From positions 1,674,001 to 1,738,000 of the forward strand of contig CM057062.1 of NCBI GenBank assembly GCA_029945375.1: a stretch of DNA of 64,000 nt, written 5' to 3'. This stretch comes from Agaricus subrufescens. Lineage: Eukaryota > Basidiomycota > Agaricomycetes > Agaricales > Agaricaceae. The notes below the pieces were generated by a model, which saw nothing but the letters and a program-made list of their open reading frames with translations, made no database searches and was not told the origin of the DNA. Shown piece after piece: positions 58,005 to 64,000 of this stretch; within the stretch, counting starts at the first letter, position 1; every line of letters begins with the position of its first letter. The translations under genes and the position numbers were made by a program.

Positions 58005-60266
58005 TTTTTTTTTTTTTTTTTTGTAATCAATGGCACCTCTCAGTGGACCTTCTATTAATGTAGCTATATGACATCTGGTTAGATACTCCAGGCTTACTAC
58101 ACTAATAAGGATGCCATAACGCGTATCTGATTGCGGCTGCTAAACGCATACATGGAGTCAAACTATACATGGGCAGGAAGGAAACGTATCCGTGTGATGA
58201 GGTCAAGCACATATGAGAGAGTGAAAAAACAAACATATAAAAGAAAGTGTTGAAGCAGATCCTACCCCAAGCCATGACAAACAATGCTCAAGTCAACATC
58301 CCAAAGGGTCTCCACCCCATATACACCGGCCTCCGACCAGCGGTTTCCAAAGCAAACGTGAAAGCAAGGGAAGATGGTGGGCGTGTCTACTACAGCTCCC
58401 AAAGCCGGCCATGACAGTCGACTACTTCTTTGATGGGAACTGGCGACAGATCCAGTCCCGGTCAAAGTGGTTGTCCCAGAACGGGCAGGATTTGTCTGTG
58501 GTGGAGTGTGCGGTCTTGCTCTTCTTGGCAGCAGAACAGTTTGCGCAGTGGCGGTCATCAGGATTCTTCTTCATCACAATCACAGCCTGGATGTGGGACT
58601 CCACAGAGTGCGGTCCTGCGTAGTGTGGGCATTGGATACCTTTAGATCAGCATACCTCAGCATGGTGGCCCCAACGCTGGCAGTGAGTGCACAGCGCTGA
58701 GCCGGGCCAGGGTGCAGCGCCCCGGATTTGACAGTTCTGTCCGCCTATGAGAACATGCTTACCAATGTAGTCACAGGCCGTACAGCCCAAGATGGAATCT
58801 GAAATGTCGAGCCAAGCAACACAAGTGTCAGCATGGCGTGACATCCTCATGAAGCAGACAGTGTGCTTGAGGTGACATGACAGGGCATGACCTACAGGGG
58901 AATTGTGCATAGCAGTGGTGAAGGCGTCGCGTTGTGCGTGGATCCAGGTGGTGGGAGGGGCTGGAACGAGTGGTACATTGATTATCTTCAAGTACAATGT
59001 GGAGGTGGGGGTGACAGCCTGGAGTGGGACAAGGCTGTTGGGATCAACAAGGCAGCGAATGTGCCTGAGGACGCATGCAGACTCAGGGTGGGAGAGAACA
59101 TGGGAAGCGGCTATGAAGATGCTAGTAGCCATGTCAGAAGATGATTCTAGAATGACCTCAGCCTTGAGGTCGTCCTTGAGGTGTCGATTGCATTCCCGAA
59201 GGACCTTGGGTGTGATATTAATAGCTCAGATACTAGATCCAGCCGGGGGAGTGATGTGGACGCCTTGCCTTGAGATGCCATGAGTTGTATGCTTGCCCTT
59301 GCGTGCTGGGGCATGCTTGGACACAGCAGGAGTGGTGGCTGGGGAAGGGGCCTTGGGGAAGGAGGGGATGGAGGCCGGCTTTGCTTTGAGTATGCTCTTT
59401 GGAGGTGCTCAGACAGCTGCGGGTGCAGCCAGGGCACACTTCCGAGAAGCAGTGGATTTAGGAGTGGGGCCAGGAGGGGATTGGACCTGGACTTTCTTCA
59501 GCTGCAGCACAGCAGCCTCATGTTCAACCTCGGCCATCGGGGACCGGGGTCTAGAGGGTGTGGTTGGAGCAGGAGGGGAAAGGGGGGTGGAAGGCTTGAC
59601 TGGGGATGGAGGGGGTGGGCCAGTCTGCACAATTATCATGGCTAGAGCAACTTCAAACAAGGACAAACCAGTCATATTCATGAACTCTACCTGCTTGTGG
59701 GCTGGCAAGTTGAGAATCTGATAGATCAGACACAAAACTTCAGCAGCATAAGCTGCAAAATCTGCATCTGGGGGCATATGGTTGACGAGGTCAGCTGCTG
59801 TGGTGATCGATGATGCTAGATGGTTCTTCTTTCCTGGCACCGCGGTTGGCAAGAAGATCGAAGAGGCCCGGGAAGGGGAAGGGGAAGCAGCTGGGTCTAC
59901 CCTAGACTGCTTTGGAGTGTGCAGACTCCGAGACACATACGACAACGGTGTCACTGATGCTTGCAAAGGGCCCGCAGGGGTGGGGGTGGTGGCTTTGGCC
60001 CAAACAGTGTCAGTAAGCTTGCCTTTGGACCATAAATGTGACTTCATCTTTTCCAGACAAGTCACCTTCGGAGTCATTGGTGTTTTGAGCACTGCTGCCT
60101 CCAGTTGAGGGGGGAGCTGGTCATCATCATCTGTAGACCAGTTACCATTGTCAAAGTCCTCGCACGTATCCATAAAGACGATGTGGACACTATGTATTGC
60201 CCCTCAAGCAGAAACACTGAGACTTCCAAAAGAGGAAGGTGGTGGTTCTGGTTCAAGAAGCGATTG
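58005..60266 (-). mobile_element. LINE-like copy B, full-length-looking, ORF1 only
   Basis: Minus-strand insertion of 2,262 bp in the 3' UTR of copy A, bounded by the direct repeat TTTTCTTTTGGACT at 57,991-58,004 and 60,267-60,280. Its 3' end is the same GGTGCCATTGATxAC tail followed by poly-A (poly-T on the + strand at 58,005-58,022). At the 5' end a leader of about 90 nt precedes an ATG at 60,173. Between these ends there is only the ORF1-type frame and a 3' UTR. No reverse transcriptase, endonuclease or RNase H motif was seen, so it must move in trans. Confidence 0.85.
58422..60173 (-). pseudogene. ORF1/Gag of LINE-like copy B, with in-frame TGA codons
   Basis: From ATG 60,173 (MDTCEDFDNGNWSTDDDD) the frame runs to a TGA at 59,409-59,411 after CALAAPAAV, and continues in the same frame. 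A second TGA comes just before AINITPKVL, and a third in the first knuckle after HCQRWGHHAEVC (58,647). It ends at FPSKK and TAG (58,422). The N-terminal half is disordered, Pro/Ser/Lys-rich, with LASSITTAADLVNHMPPDAD. The C-terminal half has WIHAQRDAFTTAMHNSPVG and the zinc knuckles, then CPFWDNHFDRDWI. Every stop noted inside the frame is TGA. Confidence 0.8.
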
Positions 60267-60528
60267 TTTTCTTTTGGACTTATCATTTCTTTTCCTTTAT
60301 GTGTTTGTTTTCTTTTCTCTCCTCGAGGTGATGATCTTTCTGCCAGATATGTGTTTCTTTTAATCATGTTGTTTGGGGCTTAATGTTTTCTTGATTTTGG
60401 CAACACGTCATGGCAGCTGTATTATTAGTGTATGCCCAGAGTATCTAACTGGATGTTGTATTTTAATAGAAGGTCCACCAAGAGGTGCCATTGATACAAA
60501 AAAAAAAAAAAAAAAGAGATTGCTCACC

Positions 60529-60698
60529 TGTGGACAAGTATAAGAAGCTAAAGACTTCTAAGTTGTCCACAGGCAAGTTCAACATGCGCTGACTAATCTA
60601 TCATGTGAGCGGAAGCGTCCGCTGTACTCTAAGTCGAGATATACACAAAACAAATTAACCAGTCACTCTAATAACTGAATGCTTGGGGCATTCTAACA
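60529..60698 (-). mobile_element. Copia LTR, 5' part of the split LTR
   Basis: 170 bp in minus orientation beginning TGTTAGAATGCCCC at 60,698. With the 147 bp at 56,986-57,132 it sums to 317 bp, exactly the length of the solo LTR at 63,528-63,844. The bases above it (GGACT) and below the other part (TAACC) do not match, so this is not a solo LTR with its own duplication: it is the 5' LTR of the gag-bearing element. Confidence 0.87.
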
Positions 60699-61820
60699 GG
60701 ACTGCATAGCCAGCCTGTAGGTGCAAGGGTCAGCTGTAAAAACAGCCCCAGCAAACTCGACCTCATAGAAGTCAGTATCAGCTGAAAGAGCAGCTTCATC
60801 GTCATTTTCTGGGTCTCTAGCAGGCAGATTAGGTTGTCTGACCTTCCACCAGTCACCAGGGGGCTTCTGAATGGATCCAGTGTGATGTGGTACTCTGGGA
60901 GGCTCAGGGGGCACTCCAGAAGTGGGAGGAGTCACAGGGAGCGGAATTGGAGCTTGTGGAGGTGGAGTAGCAGGGCTAGGAGGAGGAGGAGCAGGTAGAG
61001 GAGTCTCCTCTTTGAGATGAACAGCAGGGGAACTGGGAATGGGAGGCTGAAAGCGAGCAGGGACAGGGCTAATATCACCCCCTTCATCTAGGAGGGGTGG
61101 CACTCCGAAATGCGACGTTGGTGGTGCAGGAGAGGGCTCAGAAACATTCTGAGACTCAGGGGAGGGGGGAGGGCCAGCAAATGACGGAACAGCATCGAGT
61201 TGGGCTCTAGAAGTGCCAGGAAAGTACCTTTCATCAAAATCAGCTCTCTCCGAGATAACAGAACACTTAGTGACTGGATTATAGAACTTCCAGCCCTTGT
61301 AGCCTGCAGGATAGCCTATAAAGACACATTTTTCATAGTGAGGCTCTAGAGAAGTCCTCTTATCTTGCTGTACATGCACATAGGCAGTGCACCCCCATAC
61401 TTGGAGGTGGGAGATATCAGGCTTTCGCTTATAGAAGGCCTGGAAGGGTGTAGTGCCAGAGAGCGATGCTGTAGGCAGCCTATTCCAGACATGGACCATA
61501 GAAGACACACATTCTCCCCAGAAAGAGGCAGGAAGTCGAGATTCCGAGAGCATAGCAGTGATTCTTTCACCCATAGTCCTATTAGCTCTCTCTGCAAGGC
61601 CATTCTGCTGAGGCCTGTTGCAAGTAGAATGCCTCCTTTTGATCCCAGACTGCTCCGTGAACGTGAGGAAGGCCTTAGACATGTATTCACCACCTTTATC
61701 ATCCTGTAGAGCCTGAATTTTGACTCCAAGTTGATTTTCAGCCCAAGATTTGTAGACTTTGAATGCTTCAAAGGCTTCTTCTGACTTGCTTTTAAGCAAG
61801 TGTACAGCCTGGAATCACGT
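60699..61820 (-). pseudogene. Ty1/copia Pol fragment: integrase core to start of RT
   Basis: Minus-strand frame covering the C-terminal part of the copia integrase: LQDDKGGEYMSKAFLTF, HSTCNRPQQNGLAERANRTM (catalytic Glu region), FWGECVSSMVHVWNRLP, and the GKKPDISHL-like KRKPDISHLQVWGCTAYVHV block with FIGYPAGYKGWKFYNP. A long Pro-rich linker follows, then DPCTYRLAMQS, where RT normally starts. The LTR of another element begins within the next codon, ending the frame. At the other side the frame is cut at 61,820 by the poly-A tail of LINE-like copy D. It is therefore a fragment cut on both sides by younger insertions. Confidence 0.85.
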
Positions 61821-62168
61821 TTTTTTTTTTTTGTATCAATGGCACCTCTCAGTGGACCTTTATTCACAAGTAGCTATAGGACATCCAGGTAGATAATCTG
61901 GGCACACTACAAGGAAACAGCTGCCATGACGTGTTGCCAAAAGAGGGAAAACATTAAGCCCCAAACAACAGGATTAAGAGAAACTCATATCCGGCAGAAG
62001 GATCATTGCCTTGAGGAAAGAAAAGAAAAGAAAAACAGATAAAGGAAAAAGGAAATGATAAGTCCATACATAATAAGATGGGCAAAATGAGTGGTAGCTC
62101 AGCAAACACATACCACCTACATATAAACTTGGATACAACCCCAATTTTCAAGACAGGCCGGTTTGCAA

Positions 62169-63525
62169 TCATGGACAAAATGGCAAAGGAAAGTGATGGG
62201 TACTGAACAATGTGCACTCCCAAAATAAGACATGACTCCTACTACTTCTATCAAAATGATTGTTCCAAAACAGACACAAAGTGTCTGTTGAGGAGTGCAC
62301 CGAATTCTTCTTCTTGGCTGCAGAGCAGTTGGTGCAGTGTCGGTTGTCTGGATTCTTCTTCATCACTATGGATGCCTGAATATGCGAGTCAGCCAAGTGC
62401 GGGCCTGCGCAGTGAGGACAGCATATGCCCTTGGAGCGGCATACATCAGCATGGTGGCCCCACCTCTGACACCAAGTGCAGAGGGCAGAGCTGGGCCACA
62501 GGGCAGTGCCACGGATTTGACAGTTGTGCCCGCCAATGAAGATGTGCTTACCAATGAAGTCCCAGGCTGTGCGGCCCAAGACGGAGTCTGTGATATCAAC
62601 CCAAGCAATGCAGGTGTTGGACTTATGTGATGTCCGCATGAAGCGGACAGCGTGCTGGATGTGAGCAGATAAGAGTTTACCCACAGGTGAATTGTGCATC
62701 ATGATGGTGAATGCCTCACGTTGCGCTTGGATCCAGGTGGCAGGGGGAGCCAGAATGAGTGGTACATCCAGAACCTTGAGGTAGGACATGGAGGTAGGAG
62801 TGGCGGACTGGAGTGGGACGAGTCCATTGGGATCGACGAGGTGGCATACATGCCTAAGCATGCACACAGACTCAGGCTTAGAGAGTACCCAGGAGGTGGC
62901 AATGAAAATGCCAGAAGCCGAGTTGATAGAAGATTCTAGAATGACCTCAGACTTGAGGTCATCCTTGAGGTGACGGTTACACTCTTGGAGGATTTTGGGA
63001 GTGATATTAATAGCGCAGATTTGAGATCTGGCCGGTGGGTGAATGAGGACCCCATGGTGCGAAGCGCTGTGGCTGGTGTGCTTGCCCTTGCATGCGGGAG
63101 CACAGCAAGACACAGCGGGGGCAGAAGAGGGAGCTGGGGCCTTTGGAAGAGAGGGGACGGGGGCTAGCTTGGCTTTGAGATTGCTCTTGGAAGGTGCTCA
63201 AACAGCTGCAGGCGCAGCCGGGGCATGCTTTCCAGAAGCAGCTTGCTTAGGTGTGGACCCAGGTGACTGGATCCAGACTTTTTTTGGGACCAGGGTAGCT
63301 ACCTCGCCCTCAGCCATTGGGGACTGGGGGTGACTCAAGGGAACGACCAGGGTGGAAGGGAGGAAGAGGGGGGTGGTGGGCTTGACCGGGGAGGGGGGCA
63401 GCAGTCCAGCCTGAGTGATAAGCATTGCAAGCGTGACCTCGAAAGAGGTGTTGCCCACCATGTTCTGAAATTCAAGATTCTTGTGAGCGCTACTTCGCAA
63501 GATAATGAAAATAAGACGGAGGAGC
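62169..63525 (-). pseudogene. ORF1/Gag of LINE-like copy D
   Basis: The open part (62,169-63,113, 314 codons) encodes SWVLSKPESVCMLRHVCHLV, WIQAQREAFTIMMHNSPVG, CTWCQRWGHHADVC, CCPHCAGPHLADSH and CTNCSAAKKKNSVHSSTDTL. Upstream in the same frame lies TGA 63,198-63,200, then SFEVTLAMLITQAG, which parallels SLFEVALAMIIVQTG of copy B. Beyond the inserted LTR, VPGKKHHLASMLSTAANIMQ continues the N-terminal half. The C-terminal end is altered by a deletion relative to copies A and B. Confidence 0.8.
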
Positions 63526-63527
63526 TC

Positions 63528-63844
63528 TGTTAGAATGCCCCAAGCATTCAGTTATTAGAGTGACTGGACAATTTGTTTTGTCTATATCTCGACTTAGAGG
63601 AAGGCGGACGCTTCTGCTCACGTGATAGATTAGTCAGCGCATGTTGAACTTGCCTGTGGACAACTTAGAAGTCTTTAGCTTCTTATACTTGTCCACAGGT
63701 GAGCAATCTCTTTGTATTGTTGTTATAGCTTCTTATACTTGTCCACAGATTAACTGTGCTAATACTAGCTCATTTCTTATCCGATCCACTTGATACTAGC
63801 ATCGTTAGGATTGCCACTGCAAACTCTACGTTCCACCTTCAACA
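63528..63844 (+). mobile_element. Solo copia LTR with 5-bp target duplication
   Basis: 317 bp beginning TGTTAGAATGCC and ending CTTCAACA (TG...CA ends), flanked by AGCTC on both sides (63,523-63,527 and 63,845-63,849). Removing the LTR and one duplication restores a continuous ORF1 frame of copy D (GEL joined to RLIF). Its sequence matches the reverse complement of the split LTR at 56,986-57,132/60,529-60,698. An internal repeat GCTTCTTATACTTGTCCACAG occurs twice. It is the product of LTR-LTR recombination. Confidence 0.92.
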
Positions 63845-64000
63845 AGCTCGCCAGCGTAGCCAACAAAGTTCTCGTTGGGGGGGGGGGTGGTTTGCATGAT
63901 ATTGGCAGCTGTCGACAGCATGCTAGCAAGGTGGTGCTTCTTTCCAGGTACCTGAGAGGGTGAGTAGAGAGAAGTGGCTTGGGAGGCAGCACTGTGAGAC

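Larger units (their letters stand above)
57133..60514 (+). mobile_element. LINE-like copy A, 5'-truncated, interrupted by copy B
   Basis: Plus-strand insertion in the copia LTR, bounded by the direct repeat AGAGATTGCTCACC at 57,119-57,132 and 60,515-60,528. Its own sequence is 57,133-58,004 plus 60,281-60,514; the middle is copy B. It starts abruptly inside ORF1 (5' truncation) and ends with GGTGCCATTGATAC and a poly-A run of about 17, the classic pattern of target-primed reverse transcription. The 3' UTR blocks (AACACGTCATGGCAGCTGTA, TTTGGGGCTTAATGTTTTC) match copy D. Confidence 0.88.
61821..64000 (-). mobile_element. LINE-like copy D (runs past window end), interrupted by solo LTR
   Basis: Minus-strand copy with its poly-A tail (poly-T at about 61,821-61,832) next to the copia Pol fragment and the same GGTGCCATTGATAC end as copies A and B. 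The 3' UTR runs to about 62,170. ORF1 covers 62,169-63,113 (a frame starting inside ORF1), reads back through CAINITPKILQECNRHLK, and shares a TGA with copy B at 63,198-63,200 after HAPAAPAAV. A deletion removed the usual end of ORF1 (after FWNNHFDR). The 5' part is split by the LTR at 63,528-63,844 and continues to the window edge. Confidence 0.83.

Noticed and set aside
56986..60698. Reading the split LTR as a solo LTR
   Set aside because: Outer 5-bp flanks (TAACC and GGACT) do not match, and a leader plus gag follow directly, so it is a 5' LTR of a truncated element.

Overview
The window is nuclear DNA of a filamentous basidiomycete, most likely an Agaricomycete. Genes are packed on both strands and cut by many short GT-AG introns of about 50 nt, several exons are tiny, and the gene families (CPL1-like secreted protein, AzgA purine permease, GH5 steryl-glucosidase type, AflY/questin-oxidase type, basidiomycete P450) are those of basidiomycete genomes. 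I rebuilt the exon structures by hand from splice sites and family conservation. No tRNA, rRNA or CRISPR array was seen.

Region 1 (1-31,000) is a housekeeping block: STE24 CAAX protease (5' end outside the window), SPC1 of the signal peptidase complex, a KIN1/KIN2-type kinase, the CFIm25/NUDT21 mRNA 3'-processing factor, a large disordered protein, YIF1, NC2-alpha, SLD5 of GINS, a START-like (probably DUF3074) protein, DAP1, a CPL1-like secreted protein, a GH5 glycosidase, EPL1 of NuA4 and a short-chain dehydrogenase. SLD5, the START-like gene, DAP1 and the CPL1-like gene are unusually tight: 67 bp between divergent start codons, 1 bp between convergent stop codons, and 22 bp between tandem genes.

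Region 2 (31,000-51,000) is metabolic: AzgA-type permease, F-box-like protein, cytochrome P450, ERG25 sterol C4-methyl oxidase, AflY-like oxidoreductase, then a class II aldolase followed 177 bp later by a DenD-like epimerase/dehydrogenase (a possible sugar-acid catabolism pair), and an SFP1-like zinc-finger regulator behind a GC-rich upstream block. A decayed copy of the F-box gene's 5' end lies at about 39.9-40.1 kb.

Region 3 (about 51,300-64,000) is a repeat island with no intact host gene. It starts with AT-rich relics: a dead DDE transposase, an old LINE ORF1 zinc-knuckle fragment and a 480-bp foldback MITE with TA target duplications. Then follows a nest of Ty1/copia and LINE-like insertions whose order can be read from target-site duplications. 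A 317-bp copia LTR is split 147+170 bp by a 5'-truncated LINE-like copy, and that copy's 3' part is itself split by a full-length-looking 2.26-kb copy. A second 317-bp LTR stands alone, with an AGCTC duplication, inside a third LINE-like copy. The LINE-like family seems to carry only an ORF1/Gag-type frame and no reverse transcriptase, and two copies share the same in-frame TGA. This ORF1-only family and the aldolase/DenD pair are the best candidates here for something little described.
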